Shown here one piece after another: positions 51,619 to 59,985 of a stretch of 64,000 bases of DNA. Numbering within the stretch: the stretch's first letter is position 1; each line of letters begins with the position of its first letter. The translations under genes were made by a program, and so were the position numbers. This DNA is from Sphingopyxis macrogoltabida (GTDB lineage: Bacteria; Pseudomonadota; Alphaproteobacteria; Sphingomonadales; Sphingomonadaceae). Below the pieces are notes generated by a model that was given only the letters and a program-made list of their open reading frames with translations, did no database searches and had not been told where the DNA came from. Location: NCBI GenBank assembly GCA_003241685.1, contig QFPJ01000009.1, positions 20,597 to 84,596 on the forward strand, in the 5' to 3' direction.

Positions 51619-52563
51619 CTAGAACTCCCCGCCGGGGTCCGACGAGGCTTCCAAGTCGACCTCCACGGGCGGGTAGAGCCGCACGCGATGAACGCGCTTT
51701 TCGTCCGAATCGCTGATTTCCAGCCGCCAGCCGCTGCCGTGCGTCAGGATTTCGCCGACCGCCGGGACGTGTCCGGCGAGCACCGCCGCGAGGCCGCCGA
51801 TCGTGTCGACATCCTCGTCCACTTCGGCCAGCCGGGGGTCGATCACCTCGCCGATGTCGTCCAGTTCGGCGCGGGCATCGACGTCCCATGCCCCGTCGGG
51901 CGCCGCGACGATCAGCGGTTCGGGCTCATCGTCATGCTCGTCCTCGACCTCGCCGACGATCTCCTCGACCAGATCCTCGAAGGTCACGAGACCCTCGGTC
52001 CCCGAATATTCGTCGATGACGATCGCCAGATGCGTGCGTTTCGCGCGCATATCCGCGAGCAGGTCGAGCGCGTCCATCGACTGCGGGACGTAAAGCGGCT
52101 GGCGGATGAGGTCGATCAGCGGCGGCGGCGGCGTGCCCGCGGCCAGCACCGCGAACACGTCCTTGATATGGATCATGCCGATGACTTCGTCGAGCGTCTC
52201 GCGATACACCGGCAGGCGGCTGTGCCCCGCGTCGGCGAAGATCGCGACGATTTCGGCAAAGCTGGCGGTTTCGTCGATCGCGACGATTTCGCCGCGCGGC
52301 ACGGCGACGTCGTCGACCGTCTGTTCGCCGAAGTGGAGCAGGTTGCGGACCATCTTGCGTTCGACCGGCGACAGGTCGCCGACGACGCTGCTGCCGCGCC
52401 GGTCCTCGCCCTCTTCCTCGGCTTCGTCGATGACGTCCTCTATCTGCTCGCGCAGCGACGGTTCCTTGTCGCCGCGAAACAGCAAATTCTTCAGTCCGGC
52501 GAGCAGGCCGGACCCGCTACTGTCCTCTTCCGATCGGCTCGAAGGCCCTGGATCGTCGGGCAT
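51619..52563 (-). CDS. corC: CorC/HlyC family CBS-domain protein
   Basis: A 314-residue protein with two CBS domains (PRGEIVAIDETASFAEIVAI, SRLPVYRETLDEVIGMIHIKDVF, LLADMRAKRTHLAIVIDEYSG) and a C-terminal CorC_HlyC domain (TIGGLAAVLAGHVPAVGE). It lacks the DUF21 membrane part, so it is the soluble CorC type linked to magnesium and cobalt efflux and to cell-envelope functions. It is encoded 31 bp after ybeY, the common alphaproteobacterial neighbour, but lnt does not follow. Confidence 0.9.
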   Translation of the reverse strand: MPDDPGPSSRSEEDSSGSGLLAGLKNLLFRGDKEPSLREQIEDVIDEAEEEGEDRRGSSVVGDLSPVERKMVRNLLHFGEQTVDDVAVPRGEIVAIDETASFAEIVAIFADAGHSRLPVYRETLDEVIGMIHIKDVFAVLAAGTPPPPLIDLIRQPLYVPQSMDALDLLADMRAKRTHLAIVIDEYSGTEGLVTFEDLVEEIVGEVEDEHDDEPEPLIVAAPDGAWDVDARAELDDIGEVIDPRLAEVDEDVDTIGGLAAVLAGHVPAVGEILTHGSGWRLEISDSDEKRVHRVRLYPPVEVDLEASSDPGGEF

Positions 52564-52594
52564 GGATGGTCAAACTCCCTGTCAAATCCTGTTG

Positions 52595-53101
52595 TCAATC
52601 ATCATCGGCATATGGATTGGCAAGGCCCAGCGATGCAAGCGCTTTCACCTCGATCGCCTCCATCGCCGTCGCGCTCGCATCGTCCATATGGTCATAGCCG
52701 ACCAGATGCAGCGTGCCGTGGACGATCAGGTGCGTGGCATGATCGGCGAGCGGCACCCCTTTTTCCTCCGCCTCCCGCGCGCAGGTCTCCCGCGCCAGGA
52801 CGATATCGCCGAGCAGGATTTCCCCGTCGTCGCTGTTCGACAGGCTTTCGAGCAGATCGCCCTGAACCTGCGGAAAGGACAGGACATTCGTCGGCTTGTC
52901 CTTGCCCCGAAAATCGCGGTTGAGCGCATGAACCTCGGCATCGTCGGTCAGACGCACCGCAATCTCGACCAGCGGCGCGGCGTCGGCCAGCGATGCGAAC
53001 GGGGTGAGCGCCAACGCCGCCGCCGCCGCTTCGGCCGCGCGCGCATCCCAGTCCAGCGTGTCCGGCCACGGCTGCGCCTGCCAGGTCTCGACGCTCAGCA
53101 T
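52595..53101 (-). CDS. ybeY: Endoribonuclease YbeY (rRNA maturation factor)
   Basis: A 168-residue YbeY. The zinc motif is HLIVHGTLHLVGYDHMDD (three His), with the LNRDFRGKDKPTNVLSFPQV segment upstream, both family signatures. YbeY trims the 3' end of 16S rRNA and takes part in ribosome quality control. It is followed by corC on the same strand. The usual upstream phoH is missing: the 153-bp gap before it contains no gene. Confidence 0.93.
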   Translation of the reverse strand: MLSVETWQAQPWPDTLDWDARAAEAAAAALALTPFASLADAAPLVEIAVRLTDDAEVHALNRDFRGKDKPTNVLSFPQVQGDLLESLSNSDDGEILLGDIVLARETCAREAEEKGVPLADHATHLIVHGTLHLVGYDHMDDASATAMEAIEVKALASLGLANPYADDD

Positions 53102-53254
53102 CGCGGGCTGGCCGAATGAAAAACGTCGGAAAAGTGGGAAACTTCACACTGGAATCGCGTGCAACGCACCGATCCAAGCGTCGTCGGGATAAGCGATGTC
53201 ATCGCCCGATGCTACCGCGCGGCGCCATGGTAGGACAGCGATTTTTTGCGCGGG

Positions 53255-54457
53255 CTATTGCGGCATCGGCGCGCATTGGCTGTGGTCGCCCGCCTTGCAC
53301 GCCGCGACGGCCGCCTGCCATGTCTCCTGCGCCTCGCGCGCCTTGCGTTCATTTTCGGCGATCAACGCCTCGCGATCGGCGAGCGCCTTTCGATAAGCGG
53401 CTTCCTTTGCCGCCTGTTCGTCGGCGACGCGCTTGACCTCGGCCGTATAGTCGGCGCGTTCCTTGCGCGCCGCTGCCGCCTGCTGGGCGTTGAGCGAGCG
53501 GGTGGCGGCCTCTTCTTCCGCATTGGGTTGGGGCGCGGGTGCCGGCGATAGGGGCGCTGTGGAAGCGGGCGCGGCGCTGGCGGGTGCCGCGGAAGCAGGT
53601 GCGGCGGCGGCGGACGGCATGCCCCCCGGCCCGGCCGGGCGGCCGTATGTCAGCCCCGAACCGCTTTCGGTCATCCGCTTGCGTACCGGATCGATGGTCA
53701 GCGTGCAGGCGCGCTCGCGGCGAATGACATTGCCCCCGGACGTGCGATCATAGGTCGCGCACGTCGCCTTGAGCTTGCAGCTGCGCTCTCCCCCTTCGCG
53801 GTAGATGCCGGTGAATTTGGTCTGTCCCTTGGGCCACCAGCCTTCGGGATGGTTGAAGAGCAGCGCGTTACCGCCCGGCCCGTTCTTGAAGGCCTGCACC
53901 CCCACGATCGGCACCACGGCGCCGTCGCTGCGCTTCCAGTCGCCTTCGATGTCGTCCCGCGAACAGGTCTGCCCGACCGTGGAAGGCGGCAACGCAACGG
54001 GCTTTGGCCCTGATCCGGCCGACGGCGGCGCACCGACACCGGCGCCGGCGCCCGGCCGCGACACCACGACCCAGCCCTTGGCGGCCGTCTTGCCGTTCCA
54101 GCCGCGACCGTCGCAATATTCGGTCAGGATTCGTTGCGGTTCGAAGCCATATTTCCGCGCGAGCGCGCGCACGCCATCATGGCCGACGGCGCAGCTTCGC
54201 CCTTGGGGCAAGGTGAAATTATACTGGAACTGCGTCGCGGTGTTCAATTCGGCGGTCGGCACCTGCATCTCGATCGCGTCGCTGTTGTTGACCGGCCCGA
54301 ACCACAGGTAGAAGACCGTGGCGCCGGCAACCGGCGATTCCATGCGCGAGAAATTGACACTGCCGACGCCGGCGACCTCCTCGCCGCCAGCCGTTTGCGC
54401 CAATGCCGCAAACGCACAACCCGCCAGAACCACGCCCACCCATGTCCGCTTCGTCAT
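53255..54457 (-). CDS. Secreted protein of unknown function with C-terminal coiled coil
   Basis: A 400-residue protein with a signal peptide (VGVVLAGCAFAALAQ). The N-terminal half has FYLWFGPVNNSDAIEMQVPT and a CYS-containing SCAVGHDGVRALARKYGF domain; a middle domain has CSRDDIEGDWKRSDGAVVPI and KLKATCATYDRTSGGNVIRR. A linker of Ala/Pro/Ser repeats follows, and the last ~110 residues form a heptad-rich helix (RKERADYTAEVKRVADEQAA) ending in CAPMPQ. I do not recognise the family. The ATG at 54457 follows a G-rich site. It may bind a ligand or another envelope protein through the coiled coil. Confidence 0.65.
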   Translation of the reverse strand: MTKRTWVGVVLAGCAFAALAQTAGGEEVAGVGSVNFSRMESPVAGATVFYLWFGPVNNSDAIEMQVPTAELNTATQFQYNFTLPQGRSCAVGHDGVRALARKYGFEPQRILTEYCDGRGWNGKTAAKGWVVVSRPGAGAGVGAPPSAGSGPKPVALPPSTVGQTCSRDDIEGDWKRSDGAVVPIVGVQAFKNGPGGNALLFNHPEGWWPKGQTKFTGIYREGGERSCKLKATCATYDRTSGGNVIRRERACTLTIDPVRKRMTESGSGLTYGRPAGPGGMPSAAAAPASAAPASAAPASTAPLSPAPAPQPNAEEEAATRSLNAQQAAAARKERADYTAEVKRVADEQAAKEAAYRKALADREALIAENERKAREAQETWQAAVAACKAGDHSQCAPMPQ

Positions 54458-54686
54458 CACGCCCCCCAAAATACGGCCTTGGCCCCACCCGCCTATATCC
54501 TGTCCGCGCATCGCGGTGAAGCGTCATCGCGGCGTCCGATCCGGGCATCGGCGGCGGCGTCGCCATCCGAAGGACAGGATGGGAGGATCGGCCCGTGCGA
54601 CGTCTGCGACGTCGCCGATAAAAAACTCGCGCCCCGCGAAAAACAGGTTAGCGTGCCTGTCCCGACATCAGCGAAGGATTGCCCGG

Positions 54687-55073
54687 ATGACATTTCTCGA
54701 TGGCCAGCGCGAACGCGCCTTTGCGGTGCTGCGGATCCTGTCCGGCCTGCTCTTTCTGGCGCATGGCGTGCAGAAGTTCCTGGGCTTTCCGGTCGCCTTT
54801 CCCTACCCGCTCACCCCGATGCTGAACGCGGCGGGCGCGATCGAGATTATCGCCGGCGCGCTGATCGCCATCGGGCTGTTCACCCGCCCCGCCGCCTTCA
54901 TCGCCAGCGGCATGTCGGCGGTCGGTTACTGGACGGTTCACGCCGCCAACGGCCCCTTCCCCATCAGCAATGGCGGCGAGACGATCGTGCTATATTGTTT
55001 CCTGTTCCTCTATATCGCGGCGCGCGGTGCCGGCATCTGGAGCATCGACGCCGCGCGCACGAAGGGGAAATAG
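54687..55073 (+). CDS. DoxX family membrane protein
   Basis: A 128-residue membrane protein with four helices: AVLRILSGLLFLAHGVQKFL, the AAGAIEIIAGALIAIGLF helix, AAFIASGMSAVGYWTVHA and VLYCFLFLYIAARGAGIW. LLFLAHGVQKFLGF and AAGAIEIIAGALIAIGLFTRP are DoxX family signatures. The family is linked to redox and thiol stress, but many members are uncharacterised. GAAGGATT precedes the ATG at 54687. The next gene starts 5 bases after its stop. Confidence 0.87.
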   Translation: MTFLDGQRERAFAVLRILSGLLFLAHGVQKFLGFPVAFPYPLTPMLNAAGAIEIIAGALIAIGLFTRPAAFIASGMSAVGYWTVHAANGPFPISNGGETIVLYCFLFLYIAARGAGIWSIDAARTKGK

Positions 55074-55078
55074 CCCCC

Positions 55079-55555
55079 ATGCGCTATTATCTGGATGCGG
55101 AATTCAACGGGTTCGGCGGCGCGCTGATCTCGATCGGCCTGGCGCCCGAGAACGACAGCCGGCCGCCTTTCTATGGCGCGGTTTCATGCCCGGACCCGAC
55201 CCCCTGGGTCGCGGCGCATGTCCTGCCCGTGCTGGAGGCCGCACCCACCACCTATGTCGAATTGCAGGACGCCTTCGCCGATTATCTGGCGGCGGACGGC
55301 GAGGCGATCCTGGTCGCCGACTGGCCGGAGGATATCGTCCATGCCGCGCGCCTGCTCGTCACCGACGACGGGCGGCGGCTGATCCTGTCGGCGGTGGGAT
55401 TTCAGCTGGCCCCCGTCGTGAACTTCTCGTCCGCCGAATTGAGCGCGGTGCCCCACAACGCATATCATGACGCCGTTGCGCTCCGCACCTTCTGCATGGC
55501 GCGGCAGGCGACCGCGCAGGAACGGTGCGCGGCGCCCGCAGAGGCGCAAAAATAG
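55079..55555 (+). CDS. DEDD-superfamily 3'-5' exonuclease-like protein
   Basis: A 158-residue protein whose opening RYYLDAEFNGFGGALISIGL has the DxE pair (Asp6, Glu8) of the DnaQ/ExoX fold, followed by ILVADWPEDIVHAARLLV and the late VPHNAYHDAVALRTFCM with a His and Asp. These match the catalytic DEDDh layout of Rv2179c-like 3'-5' exoribonucleases, so an RNA or DNA exonuclease is likely. It is co-directional with doxX, 5 bp after it, and shares the hairpin at its 3' end with the convergent DUF6607 gene. Confidence 0.7.
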   Translation: MRYYLDAEFNGFGGALISIGLAPENDSRPPFYGAVSCPDPTPWVAAHVLPVLEAAPTTYVELQDAFADYLAADGEAILVADWPEDIVHAARLLVTDDGRRLILSAVGFQLAPVVNFSSAELSAVPHNAYHDAVALRTFCMARQATAQERCAAPAEAQK

Positions 55556-55580
55556 GGGCGGCACCCGCGGGCGCCGCCCC
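55548..55580 (-). terminator. Intrinsic terminator between the exonuclease-like and DUF6607 genes
   Basis: GGGGCGGC at 55555-55562 pairs with GCCGCCCC at 55573-55580. On the reverse strand the stem is followed by TATTTTT, an intrinsic terminator for the DUF6607/receptor operon. On the forward strand there is no T-run. Confidence 0.78.
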
Positions 55581-55608
55581 AGTTGCGGGCTTCACATGGT
55601 GAAGTTGG

Positions 55609-56583
55609 TCAGAGCTGTTTCGTGTTCGCCTCGATCAATTTGGTCGCCTCCGCGATCGCCTTGGCGGTGGTCAGTTTCTTGTCCTGAACCTCGTCGGCGA
55701 TTTCGAGCAGGCGGCCGCTGATCACCGTGCCGGTATCGGCCTGTTCCTGAATGGCGATACCGCCCTTGGCCTGTGCCACGCGGTCCCATTCGGCGCGCAC
55801 CGCGGCCCAGTAATCCTTGGTCGCCGCCCAATAATCGTCGGCGGCCTTCACATCATAATTGTCGTATTTGATATAGGTGTTGAGGACATATTCCTGAACG
55901 ATCGGAACGAGCTTGCCGTTCTTGATCCCCATCTTGGTATTGTCCTGCCAATGCACCCAGCCGTCGGGCGTGGGCTGTTGGCGGTTGATCGAATAATAGC
56001 GGTCATAAACGGGATTGCGAACGGCATCGCGGCGCGCGAGCGGACGCCAGGTCCAGTTGGAACGCCAGCGGCGAATCCCCGCCTGCGTTTCGAACTGGCC
56101 CCAGCCGCCGTAACGCGGGCTGTCGTCGACCTGCCACACCGTCTGCGACCAGCGGCCGGTCCGCATTTTTTCCGGCACATCTTCCCATGTCCAGCCGTTG
56201 CGGTCCGAATAGACCAGCAGCCTGGCCGGTTCATATTCCCAATCCTGGCGCCAATGCTTGATGATGTGCGTCTTGTCATTTTCGTCGGTGATGACGAGCA
56301 GATGCTGGAGCACGATCTTGCGCCCCGTGTCCTCGATCACGCGCACGACCTCGTTGCCGCCCGACCTTTTGGGTTCAAGCACTTCGTAATCGGGGTCCCA
56401 GCGCGTCGATTCCTGCATGTTGAAGCTGACGCGGTAATTGCCCGCCATGGCGAGGATATCGGCGCGGTCCTGTTCGAAACTGGCGGCGGCCTCGCTCGCG
56501 GCGATCGGCGGATGCGCGGATGCGGCCACCGGCAGGGCGGCGGAAAGCAGCAGCGCGGCGGCGATCTGGCGATAGGATTTCAT
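55609..56583 (-). CDS. DUF6607 family secreted protein
   Basis: A 324-residue protein with a signal peptide (AALLLSAALPVAASA). It is rich in Trp and Tyr: STRWDPDYEVLEPKRSGGNE, IIKHWRQDWEYEPARLLVYS, TGRWSQTVWQVDDSPRYGGW and GWVHWQDNTKMGIKNGKLV. This is the DUF6607 family, which I recall as a partner of heme-type TonB receptors. It lies 19 bp downstream of the receptor gene on the same strand, so it probably acts in heme or iron handling in the periplasm. Confidence 0.8.
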   Translation of the reverse strand: MKSYRQIAAALLLSAALPVAASAHPPIAASEAAASFEQDRADILAMAGNYRVSFNMQESTRWDPDYEVLEPKRSGGNEVVRVIEDTGRKIVLQHLLVITDENDKTHIIKHWRQDWEYEPARLLVYSDRNGWTWEDVPEKMRTGRWSQTVWQVDDSPRYGGWGQFETQAGIRRWRSNWTWRPLARRDAVRNPVYDRYYSINRQQPTPDGWVHWQDNTKMGIKNGKLVPIVQEYVLNTYIKYDNYDVKAADDYWAATKDYWAAVRAEWDRVAQAKGGIAIQEQADTGTVISGRLLEIADEVQDKKLTTAKAIAEATKLIEANTKQL

Positions 56584-56602
56584 CGGTGCAGTCCTTCTCT
56601 TT

Positions 56603-58816
56603 TTAGAAACGGAAGCTCAGCGACACCGACGCATTGCGCCCCGGCTGGGTATAGGCATCCGTGACGGTCGAGGTCGACGCCAGGCCGCGCACATCGCTCC
56701 ACCAGGCATATTTCTTGTCGAGGATGTTGAAGACCCCGGCGCGCAGCGTCAGCCCCTCGACCAGCCGCACGAAGGCGGTGGCGTCGAGGATGGTGAAATC
56801 GTCGGGGCGGAAGCAGGACGGCGTGCACACGCCGGTCGTCCGCGATTCCTCCTTGCGGGCGCTGTGGGTCATGATGAGCTGGCCGCCGAAACGCCCTTCG
56901 CGCTCGCGCCAGCCGATCCCGGCGACCAGCTTCAGCGGGTCGATGGTCGACAGCGGGTCGCGGGCGCCCGTCGGGTCGATCACATTCCCCTTGGCATAGG
57001 ATAGGGCGAGCGTCGCAAAGAGGCCGGAGGACGCCCGCCCCTCGAACCGTGCTTCCGCGCCATGCACGCGAACACGATCGAGATTGATGAATTGATAGAC
57101 CGCCGGGTCGGCGGGCGTGAAGCGGCCGCTCACGACTTCCTGGCTGATGAAATCCTTGTAGCGCGCCGAAAAGGCGGTGAGGTCGAGGCTGACATGATCG
57201 CTGGAGAAGCGCAGACCGCCCTCGATGCTTTCGCTGCGTTCGGGACCAAGGTCGGGGTTCGGCGCCGAGGTGTAGCCGAAGGCGAGATTTTCGAAGAACT
57301 GGTTGACCTGCCCCGGTTCGGGGGCCTTGAAACCCGTCGCATAGTTGGCGAACAAGCGCACCTCGTCGGTGATCTTGAAAACGGCGCCGAACTTGGGCGA
57401 CACGCGCGAGCCATCCTGATCGGCCCCGGCGAAGGTCGGAAGCAGCGGATCATTGCGCGGCGACAGGTCGTAAAAGTCGAACCGCACCGCCGGATAGAGG
57501 ATCAGCCGGCCTTCGGAGATCGAAATTTCGTCGCCGACGAACAGGCCGCCGCGCGTGAAGTCGGTGGTCGGGAAGGCGCGGGTCGGGAAAACCTCGCCCG
57601 CCGGGGGCACCGTGCCGTCGCGCAGGCCGCGCTGGCGCGTCTTGCTGATGTCGCCGCCGAAAACCAGCCGGTGGGTGATCGCGCCGGTCGCGAAATCGGC
57701 CCGCGCATCGGCCGACGCGCCGAAGACGCGATTTTCGAAGGTGTTGAGGCGGGTGCGGTCGGCGGCGGGCGTCCGGTCTTCCTCGGTATATTGATTGTCC
57801 TCGCCGTCCTGCCAGTACAGCGCGACGCGGGCGAAATCGATCGTCCCCTCGCCTTCCCAGCTCCAGTCGAGCGACACCCGCTTGCGCTCGCCCGAATCCC
57901 AGCCTTCGAGGCGATCGACCGTCGTCGTGACCCCGGTCAGCCCGTTGGTGTAGAGATGCGTGTCGAGATATTCGCCGGTCAGGCGCAGCTTGTGGCCATT
58001 TGCGGGATCATAGACGATCCGCGCCAACGCGGCGTTCGAGCGGCCGTCCTGCGGGTTGGGTTCGGTGCGCGCGCCGCCGGTGCCGCCCACGATGCCCTTG
58101 TTGTCCAGTTCCTGCCAGTCGCGGCGCGTATAGGCGGCCATGATCGACCAGTCGCCGCTGCGGCCGGCGAGGATCGCGGTTTCGCTGAATTCGTCGTCGG
58201 CGCTGCTGTAGGCGGCGCGGACGAGGCCGCCGACGTTCTTGCCGTTTTCGAGGAAATCGACCGGGTCCGACGTGATGAAGCTGACCGCGCCGGCCAGGCC
58301 GTCGCTGCCATAGAGCGCCGAGGACGGACCGCGCAGGATTTCGACCGACTTGATGAGGCCGAGGTCGACGTAGTCGCCGCGCCCGGACGCCTGGGCGCCG
58401 AAGCTGAAACCGTCGGGAACGCGCACGCCGTCGACCTGGATCAGCACGCGGTTACCGCCGATGCCGCGAATGTTGAAGCTGTCGTTGCCGGCCCGGCCGG
58501 TGGCGCCGAGCGCGGCGCCGAAGCGCGCGGGCTGGCGCTGGACGCTGACACCCGGTTCGAAGCGGATGAGGTCGCGAATGTCGGTGACCAGTTCGTCGGC
58601 GATCTGCTCGTCGGTCTTGACGGTGACGGTGACGGGCAGGTCCTCCGCCGGTGTCGCGACGCGGGTCGCGGTGACGACGATCTGGTTCTTGCGCGCAAGC
58701 CAATAGGCGCCTTCGTCGTCCTGCGCCATCGCGGGCTGCGCCGTGAAGGCCAGCACCGCACCCAGCGTGGTGGCGACGGAAAAACGGGCGGCGGACGGCA
58801 AACGATCGTACTTCAA
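56603..58816 (-). CDS. TonB-dependent receptor, hemoglobin/transferrin/lactoferrin (heme) type
   Basis: A 737-residue receptor. It has a signal peptide (ATTLGAVLAFTAQPAMAQ), a TonB box QIVVTATRVATPAEDLP, a plug with DIRDLIRFEPGVSVQRQPAR and IKSVEILRGPSSALYGSDGL, and a barrel with LFANYATGFKAPEPGQVNQF and FENLAFGYTSAPNPDLGPER, typical of HmuR/HutA-type heme receptors. I chose the TTG at 58814-58816, with AAGGGG seven bases upstream, because no ATG or GTG gives a good signal peptide. Two GCGA/TCGC palindromes upstream suggest Fur-type control. Confidence 0.87.
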   Translation of the reverse strand: MKYDRLPSAARFSVATTLGAVLAFTAQPAMAQDDEGAYWLARKNQIVVTATRVATPAEDLPVTVTVKTDEQIADELVTDIRDLIRFEPGVSVQRQPARFGAALGATGRAGNDSFNIRGIGGNRVLIQVDGVRVPDGFSFGAQASGRGDYVDLGLIKSVEILRGPSSALYGSDGLAGAVSFITSDPVDFLENGKNVGGLVRAAYSSADDEFSETAILAGRSGDWSIMAAYTRRDWQELDNKGIVGGTGGARTEPNPQDGRSNAALARIVYDPANGHKLRLTGEYLDTHLYTNGLTGVTTTVDRLEGWDSGERKRVSLDWSWEGEGTIDFARVALYWQDGEDNQYTEEDRTPAADRTRLNTFENRVFGASADARADFATGAITHRLVFGGDISKTRQRGLRDGTVPPAGEVFPTRAFPTTDFTRGGLFVGDEISISEGRLILYPAVRFDFYDLSPRNDPLLPTFAGADQDGSRVSPKFGAVFKITDEVRLFANYATGFKAPEPGQVNQFFENLAFGYTSAPNPDLGPERSESIEGGLRFSSDHVSLDLTAFSARYKDFISQEVVSGRFTPADPAVYQFINLDRVRVHGAEARFEGRASSGLFATLALSYAKGNVIDPTGARDPLSTIDPLKLVAGIGWREREGRFGGQLIMTHSARKEESRTTGVCTPSCFRPDDFTILDATAFVRLVEGLTLRAGVFNILDKKYAWWSDVRGLASTSTVTDAYTQPGRNASVSLSFRF

Positions 58817-58837
58817 AACGGACCCCTTTTTATGTAT

Positions 58838-58850
58838 GCGATTGATTCGC
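58838..58850. promoter_or_regulatory. Fur-like palindrome (proximal to the heme receptor)
   Basis: GCGATTGATTCGC is an imperfect palindrome 22 bp upstream of the receptor start codon. Together with the second copy at 58902 it lies in the shared divergent promoter region. Identification as an iron-regulator site is inferred from position and shape only. Confidence 0.5.
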
Positions 58851-58901
58851 AATAGCGGCGCTCTACGGCTGGCCGTCGACCGGGTCAAGCTTTATGCTAT
58901 T

Positions 58902-58914
58902 GCGAATTGTTCGC
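58902..58914. promoter_or_regulatory. Fur-like palindrome (proximal to the TIR operon)
   Basis: GCGAATTGTTCGC is a perfect palindrome (GCGAA, TTG, TTCGC). A flanking 12-bp stretch GCTATTGCGAAT at 58896-58907 is the exact inverse of ATTCGCAATAGC at 58845-58856, so both sites are arranged symmetrically about the promoter region. It lies 90 bp upstream of the TIR gene. Confidence 0.55.
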
Positions 58915-59003
58915 GCTTAAATTGCAGGATGTGCAACTCTCGCATTGCTCTCTCCCGCCCGGCGCGGCATGATGCGGACGGGGCTATCAGCGGGGGTGGG
59001 CCG

Positions 59004-59984
59004 ATGTCGGCCGAGGTCTTCATCAGCTATTCGTCGAAGGACCGCACCATCGCCAACATGGTGTGTGCGCTGCTCGAGGAACGCGGGCACCGATGCTGGA
59101 TCGCGCCGCGCGACATCCTGCCCGGCACCGAATGGGGCGAGGCGATCATCGGCGGGCTGAAGGGCGCGCGCGTCTTCGTCCTGGTCTTTTCGCAGCACGC
59201 CAACACCTCGCCGCAGATCTTGCGCGAGGTCGAGCGCGCGGTGCACATGGGCCTGCCGATCATCCCCTTTCGTATCGAGGATGTCGTGCCCGAACGCAGC
59301 CTCGAATATTTCATGAGCGTTCCGCACTGGCTCGACGCGCTGTCGCCGCCGGTGGAGGCGCATATCGTGCGGCTGGGCGATGTCGTCGACCAGCTCGTGT
59401 CGGGGGTGACCGATGCCGCATCCTATCGCGCGGCACGCCCGCGCGGGGCGCGGCGATTGAGCTGGAACGACGCCGCGGTGCGCGCCGGCGTGGGCGGCGC
59501 CCTGTTGGCCCTGCTGCTGGGCGCGGCGTGGCTGGGCGGGCTGGCGCCGCCCGCGTCCCCGGTCGGCTGGCTGGCCGCCCTGCTCGCCCTGCTGCTGCCC
59601 GTCGGAGTCGTCGCCAGCGGGCGGGCCGGATGGTGGACGGGGCGCGGGATACAGGCGGCGCTGCTGGCGCTGGCGCTGGGCGGCATCGCGGCGCACGGCT
59701 GGCTGGCGTCGAACTATGTGATCGAAGGAAGCGGCGGGGCGCCGATCGTGCGCGGCAGCGACTGCACCCCCGACGCCCGGCTGATCTATGAAAGCGAATG
59801 CCCCGACCTGCCCTCCGACGCGCTGGCCGACGCCGCCTATGACGAAAAGGCGTTATGGACCGCGGCGTCGATCGGGCGGATCAGGGCGATGATGGCGGCG
59901 GCCTGGCTGATCGCTGCCGCCGCCGCCGCGCTGCTCGTCGCGGGATGGCTTGGCGGCCCGCGCAAGCTGAAGCAGGAGGGGTAG
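59004..59984 (+). CDS. TIR-domain protein with four membrane helices
   Basis: A 326-residue protein. Residues 3-140 form a TIR domain: AEVFISYSSKDRTIANMVC, the BB-like loop RGHRCWIAPRDILPGTEW, ARVFVLVFSQHANTSPQILR and EVERAVHMGLPIIPF. Glu75, in ILREVERAV, aligns by eye with the catalytic Glu of NADase TIR domains. A basic patch (RAARPRGARR) precedes helices at about 161-181, 186-206, 215-235 and 294-317. The positive-inside rule places the TIR domain in the cytoplasm and a loop at 236-293, with Cys254 and Cys266, in the periplasm. It heads a three-gene operon with two secreted paralogues (1-bp gaps). I know no described system with this layout. Confidence 0.85.
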   Translation: MSAEVFISYSSKDRTIANMVCALLEERGHRCWIAPRDILPGTEWGEAIIGGLKGARVFVLVFSQHANTSPQILREVERAVHMGLPIIPFRIEDVVPERSLEYFMSVPHWLDALSPPVEAHIVRLGDVVDQLVSGVTDAASYRAARPRGARRLSWNDAAVRAGVGGALLALLLGAAWLGGLAPPASPVGWLAALLALLLPVGVVASGRAGWWTGRGIQAALLALALGGIAAHGWLASNYVIEGSGGAPIVRGSDCTPDARLIYESECPDLPSDALADAAYDEKALWTAASIGRIRAMMAAAWLIAAAAAALLVAGWLGGPRKLKQEG

Positions 59985-59985
59985 G

